Below, one piece after another: positions 49,750 through 60,984 of a stretch of 64,000 nt of DNA (within the stretch, counting starts at the first letter, position 1; each line of letters starts with the position of its first letter). The DNA is from Phaeodactylum tricornutum CCAP 1055/1. Lineage: Eukaryota > Bacillariophyta > Bacillariophyceae > Surirellales > Neidiaceae. Location: contig NC_011677.1 in assembly GCF_000150955.2 (NCBI RefSeq), forward strand, positions 434,001 through 498,000. The letters run 5' to 3'. Made by a program: the position numbers and the translations under genes. Below the pieces are notes generated by a model that saw nothing but the letters and a program-made list of their open reading frames with translations, made no database searches and was not told the DNA's origin.

Positions 49750-52700
49750 ATGAGAAACCGCCGGCTGATTGCGCGTGCTGTTGCGTTATTGTGTTTGGCT
49801 TCCCAGTACAGTCATGCATCGGTACGAGAGATCAAACTGTTAAGGGACCCGAGAAATACAGAACCCAGTAACCGTCATCAAGGTTTCCTTAACAGACTTC
49901 GGCGGCTGTGGGCGCTTAGCGACGTCGAAGTCCAGCAGTTGATTTTCGAGCGTCATACCGAAGACCCTCCGGAGAAAAAGGCGACGGTCTCACCAGCACC
50001 CTTTAGTTCGTCTACTCCTAGTGAACCACAAGTGCCCGTTGTTACAACCGCTTTTCCAACCACTAGTCCCTTAACAACTTTGGGTCCAACTGTAAATCCT
50101 TCTGACTCCGGTGGAGTTACTTTTAGTCCGACACTGTCAGGAACGGCTGCTACCGGTGGACCTTCGATAGCGGAGCCCGACTCATTCACGGAGTCGCCGG
50201 GAGGAATGGGGACTCCCGAACCCACTGACATCGGTGAAACGACTTCAAGTCCGACAACGTCAGGAATATCTGCTACCGGTGGTCCTTCGACGGCTTCGCC
50301 GGACTCGTCCACGGATTCACCTGGAGGGTTGGGAACTTTAGAACCCACAGTTCTACCTACAGCAGGTCCGGGCACTTCTGAAACAATAATTCCAACGGTT
50401 TCCGACGAAAGTCCCAGCATAGCGCCAGAGGAATCAGGCTCCTCTCCACCAGTTGCAGAAGTGTCTACTATTGCACCGACGATATTAGATGGGGCTTCCA
50501 ACGTTCCGAGCTCTATATTACCTGAAACGGTTGAAAGCTTTTTGAATCGCACTTTGACAACTGATGGCTCGATGCAAATTGAGGGTACGCCTCAATTCAA
50601 AGCATTACAAGCGCTAACAAGAAGCTTTCCAAATTTGGACCCGACAAACGGAACAGCCTCAAAAACGGAAATAACACAGGTGTACTCCCTCAATACGCTC
50701 TTTTTCAGTACCAATGGAACGGATTGGATAAATCGAACTGGATGGGGAGAACAGACTTTGCCATGTGGGACCGAGCAAGACGCACCTTGGGCTGGTGTGA
50801 CTTGCGAAACTGTTGGAATTGGGGGAATTGCCGAAGTCGCAGAAATCAACTTGTCGTCCAATGACATGTTTGGTGAACTTCCATCTGAAGTTCGGGGGTT
50901 GACTTCGCTTGGTAAGACTTCACTTTTAGAGCTGGGGAGCCCAAAGGTTACCGGAGCAAGATATCTCACTCGGTTCCTTTATTTTGATCAGTTTCGTTTC
51001 AAGTATCCGACAATGACCTGTTCGGAGGCCTGCCGTTCCAAATCAGCGAGCTGACAGCGTTGACATCCTTAAATTATAGCGCTAACTTTCTCAATGAAAG
51101 TCTTCCTACGCAGATTGGGCTCATGACGACCTTGCTCGAATTTTCCGCTTTCTTCAACTTCCAAATAGGAGAAATACCGACAGAGATCGGAAACCTGGTG
51201 AACCTGACAACGCTACGCCTTGACGAGAATGTGTTCACAGGAGCAATTCCAACTGAACTCGCCAACATATTTGCCCTCGGTAAGTACCAATGAATGCCCA
51301 AAGTTTTTCCGGTAATTTTTTTTCTCACAGTAGCTGATTCTTATCCTTAGAACGCCTTTATCTAAATAACAATGCGCTGAATGGAACAATACCGAACATG
51401 TTGGGTGATTTGAATAATCTACAGGAGTTCTACTTTAATAACAATGAGCTTGCGGGTAAAATTCCTTCGCAATTGGAAAGAATGAGCAATCTGACGGATT
51501 TCGTCGGTTTCCTTAATTTTTTAACGGGGTCCATCCCCGAAGTTTTCGGTTCGCTTTCAAGTCTACAGCGCTTAGACGTGAGTGATAACTTTCTGGCCGG
51601 AACACTGCCTGCAGCAATCTTTTCGAGCGAAACTTTGCAGGAATTAGACTTAGCACGAAACACATTTCTTGGTGGCATCCCTCTAGTTGTGATCAACCAG
51701 TCGAGTCTCGAAATAATTGATCTGCAGGAAAATCAACTGACGGGAACGCTTTCCGAAGCGGTAGGTTCTTTGACTGCTTTGAAAAGCCTTTTGTTGAACA
51801 ACAACTTCCTTTCGGGCATTGTCCCTGCCGTCCCAGCAGCACTTGAACAATTACATCTAGGGACAAATTTCTTCTTTGGCGCAATTCCATCTGAGATTGG
51901 TAGTACAACAGGCTTGAAACAGCTCAGACTAGACGCAAATACCTTCAATGGAACCATCCCTGTCGAGATCTCCCTGCTCGGAGACCTGGAAGTTCTAAAT
52001 ATTTCTGGCAATTCATTTTTTTCAGGTCTCCCTAGTCAACTTGGAGCATTATCAAGTCTACGAGAACTCGATGTCAGTGCGTCAGGATTAAACGGAACCA
52101 TACCAGCAGCTTTTTTCTCACTTTCGCTACTTGAAAAGCTGTCCTTGGCAGACAACGCCTTAGAGGGAACGATTCCTACTCCAGCGCGATCAGCATCTCC
52201 TACGCTTCTTGAGATGCGCCTCAACAACAACAAATTAAGAGGATCTATACCAGCTACAATTGCTGGGTCAACAAACCTGAGTAAGTAAGAAATTGTGAAT
52301 ACAAGTGCATTGTTGAGATCGGAACTAACAATGTCACGATGTTAAATTCTGTCCTTTCAGCTTTGTTGGATCTAAGTGGCAACGAGCTGACGGGGGATAT
52401 CCCAGTAGAAATTTACGACGTGGTGGAGCTAAGAGATCTGAATTTTGGAGCCAATCTTTTATTTGGCCCCATTCCTACGCAGTTTGGGGCATTGACAAAG
52501 CTTGAGAGGCTAGTTATTGGACCAAACTTCTTCTCAGGCACTATCCCGAGTGAAATAGGAGAGCTATTGGAACTAGTAGAATTTCGAATGCCTACAAATT
52601 TCTTCAACGGAACAATTCCGACAGAGTTTGGGAAACTCACCAAACTTACAGTTTTGGATTTATCGAACAATTTGGTAGACGGTACTGTTCCTTCTCAGCT

Positions 52701-52914
52701 TGGCAATATCACAACTCTGCGAGAAGTGCTACTAGGGGTGACGGGTCTATCAGGCTCTGTCCCGGCTGAATTATGTGCCATTGCTGCTGACCCGACTTTG
52801 GCGCTGGATATACTAGTGGTTGACTGCGCAAACAACCCACCTACAATAACCTGTGCTGTGCCTCTGTGCTGCTCTTCCTGTACGAACGTGACTGCATCAA
52901 CCGCTCGGCAGTAG
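49750..52914 (+). CDS. secreted leucine-rich repeat protein with mucin-like stalk
   Basis: Four exons, 49750-50911, 50992-51279, 51351-52280 and 52361-52914, have introns of 71-80 nt, all GTAAG..AG in phase 1, and give 977 residues. Signal peptide: MRNRRLIARAVALLCLASQY. A Ser/Thr/Pro-rich region of about 190 residues follows, with a 41-residue tandem duplication. The LRR cap (LFFSTNGTDWINRTGWGE, APWAGVTCE) is plant-like. Roughly 20 plant-type repeats follow (NNNALNGTIPNMLGDLNNLQ, DLSGNELTGDIPVEI). Splicing joins repeats cleanly, which supports the model. The C-terminus is Cys-rich (CAVPLCCSSC). No membrane helix or kinase, so it is secreted or wall-bound; ligand unknown. It ends 101 bp from convergent CBS. 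Confidence 0.85.
50107..50352 (+). repeat. 123-bp imperfect tandem duplication within LRR gene
   Basis: Two in-frame units of 41 codons encode ...ATGGPSIAEPDSFTESPGG... and ...ATGGPSTASPDSSTDSPGG.... The shared word tgctaccggtgg lies at 50148 and 50271, exactly 123 bp apart. Confidence 0.85.
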
Positions 52915-53015
52915 GACAGCTACAAGAATATAAACAAATATAGAGTGGAATGTTTCATTTTTAGTTGTGATCTTGTCGTTTCGACTGAATACGATACGAA
53001 GTAAGCTGTCAAAAT

Positions 53016-54644
53016 CTATTTTTCAAGTTCATGCTTGGCGTCTGAGCTAATGAAGTCCAGCAAGTCTATCCGGGAAACGATGCCACTGACTACGCTGCGA
53101 GTCACAACTTCGGAATGATTTGCCTTTGTCGAACTCTCCTCCGACAAAGCTTCTACATTTCCATCTCCATTCACAGTCGGTTTCCGTTTCTTTGAGGCCA
53201 CCGAGAAACAACGTTGCTCCGTCACTATCAAAGCAAACGGATCGTGGTCCAGAGCTTGAGCCAACTCATCCAACGTATCGCTCATGCTGAACTTATGAAA
53301 CGTGTGGTAGATGACACCTGCATCCGCTACCGACGTATCGGGATCGCATCGTCCTAATAGCAACTTGCTCGTCATGTTACCCTCCGTCACAACACCCACG
53401 ACATTCCCGTCGTCTAAGACTGGCACCATATCGAAACCCTCTCGTTTTAACAGCAAAATAGCATCCTTGCAACTGACATCGCTGGTGATTGTCAAAGGAA
53501 TGCTGAGATTTAAATCACAAACTCTTTTCGTGGCCCACCAAGAAGAATATGACTTGGCCTTGATAATTTTTCCATCCGCGAATCCATTGTCACGGACCCA
53601 ATCGTCATTGAGACCTTTGCTCATGTAATTGCGGACAGAGTCGGGCAAAATGATGACGCAGCGTTGTCCAGCTTTCAAGCTTCGCGCAGCCTTGAGCGCG
53701 CCCGCGACGGCCGCACCACAACTACCCCCACAGAGTAAACCTTCTTCTCGAATTAAGCGCCGCATTGCAACAAAACTTTCGGCATCATTGGACTTGTACC
53801 AATGATCGACAACGCTGCGATCAAGAACGTTGGGAATGAAATCGTAGCCAATGCCTTCGACGTGATACGATTCCAAACGACGTTTGTCATTGAGAGAATC
53901 CGGAATGGCCAAGATGCTACCTTCTGGGTCGACACCAATAATTTGAATATCCGGATTGTGTTCTTTTAAACGCTTGGCAATACCGGTTAGCGTCCCGCCT
54001 GTACCGGCTCCAGCCACCAACATGTCAACTTTGCCACCCGTTTGGCGTAGAATTTCTTCCGCAGTCCCGTAGTAGTGTGCATTCGGATTCGATGGATTCG
54101 AATACTGATCCAGAATGTGTGAATTGGGGATTTCAGATTGTAGACGACGTGCGACGGATATGTGTGAATCCGGTGCGTCGTACGCGGCTTCGGTCGGCGT
54201 TCGGATAATTTCGGCCCCCAGGGCCTTCAGAACATCTACCTTTTCTTTCGACATTTTTTCGGGCATTGTAATAATACAGCGGTATCCCCGAACGGCAGCT
54301 GTTAAGGCTAGCCCAATTCCAGTATTACCGGACGTAGGCTCAATCAAGGTGTCGCCAGGTTTAATTTTACCGGCCTTTTCTGCGTCCAAAACCATTTGTC
54401 GGCCGATTCGGTCCTTGACAGATCCACCAGCGTTGAAGAACTCGCACTTGGCAAGCAATTCACATGGTAAATCGGCTCCAACATGATTCAAGCGTACCAG
54501 CGGTGTACCTCCAATCGCTTCAAGAATATCGTCGCAGATGCGATCCATTCGGGGACAACCGCTGCCGACAAGAGCATTCGGCTCCTGGCTTGTGGCTGCG
54601 ACGTTCGGACACGATTGCTGGCGATGCTTTTGCGAAGAGGTCAT
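53016..54644 (-). CDS. CBS: cystathionine beta-synthase
   Basis: The protein has 542 residues from the first ATG. The fold-type II PLP core has IGGTPLVRLNHV, FFNAGGSVKDR with Lys77 as the PLP lysine, EPTSGNTGIGLALTAA, VAGAGTGGTLTGIAKRLKE and LLCGGSCGAAVAGAL. A CBS-domain pair fills the C-terminal 170 residues (ITSDVSCKDAILLLKREGFD, GIVSRIDLLDFI), as in animal and yeast enzymes. A polar insert (VASKKRKPTVNGDGN) lies within the second CBS domain. The N-terminal about 35 residues are Cys-containing, but I cannot confirm the heme site of human CBS. The reaction is serine plus homocysteine to cystathionine. No organelle leader. Confidence 0.93.
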   Translation of the reverse strand: MTSSQKHRQQSCPNVAATSQEPNALVGSGCPRMDRICDDILEAIGGTPLVRLNHVGADLPCELLAKCEFFNAGGSVKDRIGRQMVLDAEKAGKIKPGDTLIEPTSGNTGIGLALTAAVRGYRCIITMPEKMSKEKVDVLKALGAEIIRTPTEAAYDAPDSHISVARRLQSEIPNSHILDQYSNPSNPNAHYYGTAEEILRQTGGKVDMLVAGAGTGGTLTGIAKRLKEHNPDIQIIGVDPEGSILAIPDSLNDKRRLESYHVEGIGYDFIPNVLDRSVVDHWYKSNDAESFVAMRRLIREEGLLCGGSCGAAVAGALKAARSLKAGQRCVIILPDSVRNYMSKGLNDDWVRDNGFADGKIIKAKSYSSWWATKRVCDLNLSIPLTITSDVSCKDAILLLKREGFDMVPVLDDGNVVGVVTEGNMTSKLLLGRCDPDTSVADAGVIYHTFHKFSMSDTLDELAQALDHDPFALIVTEQRCFSVASKKRKPTVNGDGNVEALSEESSTKANHSEVVTRSVVSGIVSRIDLLDFISSDAKHELEK

Positions 54645-55120
54645 GATCAAATCAAATTATCTACACTTCACAAACGAATAGCTAGCCGGTCGCTTCACTT
54701 TACGATCCAGATATTGGCAACGGCAGGATCGTGATGAATCTCTCTTAAATGTTGAAGCAGAACACCGACGTCGTCTGATGTCAAGATTCCTGACTATGAA
54801 CGACTCTTCGAAAAGTAGACTAACGGATAGTATACGCGTCGATTCTCTTTGACTGTGGCTTTACATTCGCAGTCAATCGTCCCGACAAGGTGAGGCGGAC
54901 AAACATGTTTTGCTTACACTTATTGATTTATCTTATCAGCGATCATAAAAGTGTGTGTGTCGTACGACACGAAATTGTATCGACATTGAACAGTGAATTG
55001 GAATGGGTGTCGTTTGATGCAGGCATAGGTATCTTTGCTACTTAGGTTTCGTTGATAGTTACAGTAATTGCGTTGTCCTTCTCTGTCAAGCATCCCAAGC
55101 ACTCATAGATGTTGCATATT
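54645..55120. other. intergenic
   Basis: This is the CBS promoter side and left flank of the LTR fossil. It holds TTGACTGTGG and GCAGTCAA words near 54849-54876. Nothing else recognised. Confidence 0.45.
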
Positions 55121-55267
55121 AGAAAACTGCAACGATAACGGGCTAAAACGTGTCTGTGGGACCAAAGGATTGTAGATACGATAAAAGACGTAAAACAAAG
55201 ACTTATAAGCATAAACCCAAGATAAAGGGATAAAGAACCCCGATATGCTTGTCGTAGGGTTTTTCTA
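55121..55267 (-). repeat. 3' LTR of the copia remnant
   Basis: This 147-bp repeat lies downstream of the RNase H fragment in element orientation and is nearly identical to 55831-55977. Confidence 0.85.
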
Positions 55268-55830
55268 GTCCCCTCACATTGAGACCATGAACATAAACTT
55301 GGCGAAATGTGTCCCCTCAAAACCACCATGGGAAAAATGGGGAACCAAATAAAAATAAAACTTCGACACTGCATGCAATGACAAATATAATGCAAATGCA
55401 ATTTGTCCCAACACTGAACCTGTTGAGAACGGGAAAGTCGGCAAACCCTTCTTCTAAACTTGAATCACCATAAAATACTTCGTATGATAGCCTGTCTCAC
55501 TGGACCTGTTTGAACCTTCGTAAGTATATCCGCTAAATTTGACTCTGATGGTTCATATGCAATCTTGATCACTTTCATGGCAACATTCTCTCGTACGAAA
55601 TGATACGCTATCGCGTTACTTTTCTTCTTCAACACTGACTCTGGTGCCGTAGTATTGTAAACAACCGACATATTATCACAAAGAACTTTAGCCGGACCAT
55701 CAATAGGAATACCCATCATACGTAACTTGTATCGTAGACCTTGTATCATCTCAGTAGCATTCTTTAATACAACAAATCACCCTACCTTTGATCCCGCTAC
55801 CTCAGCTTAGAACAGTGGGTCTGATAAACT

Positions 55831-55977
55831 AGAAAACTGCAACGATAACGGGCTAAAACGTGTCTGTGGGACCAAAGGATTGTAGATACGATAAAAGACG
55901 TAAAACAAAGACTTATAAGCATAAACCCAAGATAAAGGGATAAAGAACCCCGATATGCTCGTCGTAGGGTTTTTCTA
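55831..55977 (-). repeat. 5' LTR of the copia remnant
   Basis: This 147-bp repeat lies upstream in element orientation. The adjoining bases (55795-55830) resemble a tRNA D-arm and anticodon arm when read on the plus strand, which would fit a copia-style half-tRNA primer site; this last point is tentative. Confidence 0.8.
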
Positions 55978-56160
55978 ATATTGGACCATATTGCGCCACA
56001 TCCTGAAAACGATCATACATTATAATGTTCGATGTGATGGTATGTCACGATATGCCGAATTTACACAATACCAACAGGATGTCTACGGGCATCGACTACG
56101 CGTGCTATTCAAATCAGCTACACAAAGAACAATACCAAATGAGATTTCAGGATAATTAGC

Positions 56161-58317
56161 TCAGTTGGTAACCTGGCCGATCCTGGCCTCCAGCGCTGCA
56201 ATCTTTGCTTCCAATTCCGCAACCGCGGGAGTTTTGGGAGCGGCAATCACAATCTCAGCAGCTGTCGAGGTTCCAACTTCGTCAGTCACACATCCTTCAC
56301 TGGCAGTCGCAACGCACTGGATGTACTTAAAGAGGGTTCCCTGCGTCGCTCGGAGAGGTGGCGGCGTCCATTCTGTTCTTCGCTTCTCCCATTCTTCGTC
56401 CGAAATCAACAGATCAATGGTTCGTTGTTCAGCACGAGCATCAATGCGGATGGGGTCACCATTCTTAACGAGGGCAATGGGTCCACCAACCTGCGCTTCG
56501 GGAGTGATGTGTCCGATACAGAAGCCGTGACTTCCACCACTGAACCGACCATCGGTCAAAAGCGCCACTTTGTCTCCGAGCCCAGCGCCCATGATCGCAC
56601 TTGTGGGTGTCAGCATCTCTGGTAAGCCCGGGCCACCCTTTGGCCCTTCATATCTAATGATGACCACGTCGCCTGCCTTAATTTCCTTGTTTTCCAAACC
56701 ACGCATCATCAATTGCTCATTGTCGTACACACGCGCAGTTCCAGTGAACGTTTCTCCTTCCTTACCGGTAATCTTGGCGACACCACCTCCGGGACAGAGA
56801 TTTCCATACATCATCATCAAGTGACCAGTCTTTTTCACGGGGTCAGAAAGAGGACGGATGATGTCCTGTCCGGGTGTGAGTCCGGGATGATCCTTCAAGT
56901 TTTCGGCGTGTGTTTTCCCGCTAACGGTCATTTGGCTTCCATCAAACAAACCATTGTCAATCATGAACTTGATCAATCCAGGAGTTCCGCCAATATTCTG
57001 GACATCTTCCATGACGTATTTGCCGGAAGGTTTTAAGTCAGCCAAGAATGGTGTTTGATTGGAGATTCGTTGGAAGTCTTCCAACGTGATTGCTACTTCT
57101 GGATTCTGAACCGAGCGACTCATAGCAATCAAGTGTAAGACAGCGTTGGTGGATCCACCCGTGACCATGACCATACGCATGGCATTCTCGAAAGCCGCCT
57201 TGGTCATGATATCACGAGGCTTAAGATCAAGTTCCAAAAGGCGATACATGGCTTCCCCCGAACGATAGCACTCATCAGCCTTTTCCTTGGAATCCGCCGG
57301 CGACGACGATGAATACGGAAGGGACATGCCTGTAGATCAAGTCACGTGAGAATCACTACATGATCCAAGGGAAGAAAAAAATCCGAGCACGTACCGAGGG
57401 CTTCAATCGCGGTGGCCATTGTATTTGCGGTATACATTCCTCCACAGGCTCCTTGTCCGGGACATGCGTGCTGCAGAATTTCCTTGCGCTCCTCCTCCGT
57501 AATCTTATCGTAAACATACTCTCCGTAAGACTGAAAGGCGCTGACAATGTCGAGACTGTTTCCAGTAGACGGCTGCTTTCCAGCCCGAATAGTTCCTCCA
57601 TAGACCATGATACCCGGTCGGTTCAAGCGTCCCATGGCCATGATACAGCCCGGCATGTTTTTGTCACATCCCGGCAAGGCAATCAATCCATCGTACCATT
57701 GTCCTCCCATAGTCGTTTCCATGGAATCCGCAATCAAATCGCGCGACTGTAACGAATACCGCATACCGGAGGTGCCCATACTGATACCGTCGGAAACACC
57801 CACCGTGTTGAAGCGGTAGCCTACGCAGGAGGCGTCTTCGACTCCTTTTTTGACCTTTTCGGAAAGATCTAAAAGGTGCATGTTGCAAGGATTGCCTTCG
57901 TACCAGACGGAGCAGATGCCAACCTGAGGTTTGTCGAGATCTTCCTCCGTAATACCCGTCGCGTACAGCATCGCCTGCGACGCACCCTGGACCTTGGTTT
58001 GCGTCAAGGTTCTGCAAATTGAAAATATAGGAACACGTGCGTGTGTAAGCTAGCTACTCTGTGTTGTTTAGTGCACCTTTGTTCTTCGGCAACGCTCACT
58101 TTACCCTCTTCTACGAACAATCCGACGGAGTATTGTCCCATGTCGCGATGGCATACACTCACCGACTGTACTTATTCAAGACGGGCTTTTCATCATGGCC
58201 TTCCGAATCCATTCGGAGGTGCGTCGTCGTCTTGGACGACGATCTTCCCACACTTTGTAAGCTGAAGGCCTGGGCAAAGCCCAGCGTGAATCCAAAGTAT
58301 CCCAGAACGAACTTCAT
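56161..58317 (-). CDS. ilvD: dihydroxy-acid dehydratase, plastid-targeted
   Basis: Three exons, 58163-58317, 57395-58011 and 56161-57329, with introns of 151 and 65 nt give 646 residues. The leader [20 protein letters not shown] is a signal peptide with Phe at +1, and a Ser/Thr-rich transit stretch follows. The DHAD body shows [38 protein letters not shown] and [19 protein letters not shown], whose Cys residues hold the Fe-S cluster. Then come [34 protein letters not shown] and [14 protein letters not shown]. The enzyme makes the 2-oxo acids before valine and isoleucine. The last about 40 residues are an added helical tail. Divergent from RAD51. Confidence 0.94.
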
Positions 58318-58737
58318 GATGAACCTTGTTCGCGATGGAATGGATAAACCGAGACCTATTGGAGTTTTGTCGTAGACGCCGAATCTTTCGTGATGGGCTG
58401 CAGCACCGACCCCTGCGAGTGTCACTTTCCGAACCAAAATCTGGTGCCTCTTTTCTTGGTCCTCACGCGATCCTACCAGTGAGACGTGCAGTGGGCCAGA
58501 CGTGTTTCGGAACGTTGGCACGTTTGTTTGTCTGTTTGTATGGCGGTGCCTCCACCTACTACTGTGTCCGCTCTCGACGTGTTGATCGGATATTTCGTCT
58601 GTTCGCGCCAAACTTTACAAGCCGTGGAACCAACGGAAGACAACAGACACAGACACACACACACACACACACACTCGTAACGTATAAATCGTTTCTCAGT
58701 TGGTACATTCCCTGAACGTTCTGCGTCCATCGTCACC
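58318..58737. other. divergent promoter between DHAD and RAD51 genes
   Basis: 420 bp shared by two genes. An (ac)n run sits at 58653-58674, 63 bp before the RAD51 start, probably in its 5' UTR. No other element recognised. Confidence 0.5.
58653..58674. repeat. dinucleotide microsatellite (ac)11
   Basis: Eleven uninterrupted ac units lie just upstream of the RAD51 start codon; they are likely polymorphic between strains. Confidence 0.95.
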
Positions 58738-60257
58738 ATGGCTGCCGCAGTAGAACAACAGCAGTACGAAAACCCGGTTGCCCAGGAGTTCCAACAGGAA
58801 GGAGGAGCCGAAGAGGAAGTCGAGGTACGTCCAACAATGCAACCGATCCCCCACACGGAATTCCGTCATTTTCCGTGACGCTGCCGTTGCTCGTAGAATA
58901 TGTACCAGGACTACGCAAAACTGCCGCCGACCAGTCCCAGCCCTTCTCACTCGCAACGTTTTTGCTTCTCGTGCCACGACAGGTTGCGGTATCGTACCAA
59001 ACATTGGATGTTTTACAGGAGCACGGTATCGCTGCCAACGACATTCAAAAGCTCAATGCGGCGGGATATCACACGGTTGAATCGGTACGTCTTCCTTTGG
59101 TGGAGTAATTGAGAAGTCCCAATTGTCGCATTCCGTTACGACACGCGATCTTCTCTGCACACCTACATTGCTCTCACTAGACATTTCTCGTTTCCTCGTT
59201 CCGTCAGATTGCCCACGCGACGATTCGTAAGCTTTCCGATGTCAAGGGAATTTCGGAAGCAAAAGTGCTCAAGCTCAAAGAGATTACCAAATCTATGGTA
59301 CCCATGGATTTCAAAACGGCTGCCGATGCGCTGGAAGACCGCAAGTGCGTACTTTTGTAGTGATCACTCATACGCAACATACGGAGTCTCCTGTCTTTAT
59401 TCGTCTCACACGATTTTTCTTCCTTTGAATCAGGGCTCTTGTCACGCTCACCACAGGGTCCATCGAACTCGACAAGCTTTTGGAAGGTGGTGTTGAAACC
59501 GGGTCCATCACGGAAGTATTTGGGGAATTTCGTACCGGCAAGACCCAACTTTGCCACACGCTGTGTGTTACCTGTCAAATGGCAGTCACCGAAGGCGGCG
59601 CCGAAGGAAAGGCGATCTACATCGACACGGAAGGAACCTTCCGTCCCAATCGCCTCCAAGCTATTGCCGAACGCTTCGGTTTGGACCCTACCGTCGCCCT
59701 CGAAAACGTGGCCTACGCCCGAGCACACAATTCTGAGCACCAGGCTGAGCTGCTCAAATTAGCCGCAGCGATCATGTCGCAGGATCGCTACGCCCTTCTC
59801 GTGGTTGACAGCGCGACGGCTCTCTTTCGTACAGACTACACCGGCCGCGGTGAACTTTCTGAGCGGCAAATGCAAATGGCACAATTTTTGCGTCAATTGA
59901 CCCGATTGGCCGAAGAATTCGGTGTCGCTGTTTTTATCACCAACCAAGTGGTGGCCAACCCGTAAGTCCCAACGATCGTCTTCGAATTTTGTCTCTGCGC
60001 AAGCGCGCCTAACAGTGACCAGTCTGACACAGATGTCTGTTTTTATCATTCTCTTCAGTGACGGCATGAGTTTTGCCAAGGACAGCACCAAGCCCATCGG
60101 CGGAAATATTATGGCACACGCATCGACCACGCGGCTTCGGCTACGCAAAGGACGTGGTGACAATCGTATTTGTACCGTCTTTGATAGCCCTACGTTGCCC
60201 GAAGCTGACGCCCAATTCGCCGTCGGCGCCCAAGGTGTCTGTGACGCACAGGACTAG
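58738..60257 (+). CDS. RAD51: RAD51 recombinase
   Basis: Five exons, 58738-58824, 58983-59084, 59208-59344, 59434-59961 and 60059-60257, give 350 residues. The acidic N-terminus is followed by a helix-hairpin-helix domain ([36 protein letters not shown]). The core has Walker A GEFRTGKT (about 139-146), [20 protein letters not shown], Walker B-type [20 protein letters not shown] and the L2 region [13 protein letters not shown]51 rather than DMC1 is favoured by [30 protein letters not shown] and LPEADAQF. It forms the strand-exchange filament in homologous recombination. The density of introns is unusual for this window. The exon 1-2 junction is the least certain. Confidence 0.92.
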
Positions 60258-60984
60258 AAACAAACAAGGATCCGACAGACCACATGCGCATCTTTCGAAG
60301 CGCTTTCCACCATGTTTGTGAAAAACTGGTGCGTTTTCACTTCTGTTTGGAGAATGCCGTTTCTTGCCAGGCGCCTAAAGTAGAAAGGTAGCTTTGGATG
60401 GATCTTCCTTTTTCGCTTCGGATAACATTTTAGAAGAACATTCATCACCCTCTCGTGACTAGACTTTTACCTACGGAGAGAAGAGGTCGGACGAGGTTAT
60501 CCATCCAGTGCAAAGGTCGAATGCTGGCCACGAACTAGTAGGCTTAGCTGCGTTTTCCTACTGTATGTCAGCAATAGTTCAGGTAGTACGGCACTCACGA
60601 CGAAAAGGGCGAGAGGAGCATAAAACAAATTGGTGTGATCAATAAACTTTCCAAAGACGAGAAGGGGTAACAAAGACGTTGTCTCTGAACAGCAGTGACG
60701 ACTTTATGTGTGTGCACGGCCTCCACCTTGCAAAGTGTTTCCTAGTTCGAGAAAGCGAGGCGAGAGGGAGAGGGTAGAGACTGTTTTAGAGAAAGTAGCA
60801 CAGTGGCCTCTTATGAGTTTGCATACAGCACCCGAAGGAAGAAAAATGCCGACGATGGGAATACACATCTACCTCTTTAGTAGAGAATGGTGTCATGAAA
60901 AGTAGCAAGGTTGGATTCTAATCAGCGAAGACGGCTTTTTTGATACCAAAAAACAACCAGGTGTTGACTCTATTTCCGTTTTTC
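60258..60984. other. intergenic
   Basis: Spacer between RAD51 and the TEN1-like gene, same strand. No gene, RNA or repeat recognised. The downstream frame is open from 60940 but without an ATG. Confidence 0.45.

Larger units (their letters stand above)
55116..55982 (-). mobile_element. Ty1/copia LTR retrotransposon remnant (fossil), internally deleted
   Basis: Two direct repeats of 147 bp (55121-55267 and 55831-55977) differ at one position and flank 563 bp. The insert keeps only the end of pol: a minus-strand RNase H fragment at 55465-55749 with the copia words VLCDNMSVVYN and SESNLADILTK. The element is flanked by a 5-bp duplication atatt (55116-55120 and 55978-55982). The LTRs start and end TAGAAAA/TTTTCT rather than the usual TG/CA. 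The element is broken: gag and most of pol are absent, with at least one major break. Near-identical LTRs suggest a young insertion. Confidence 0.85.
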
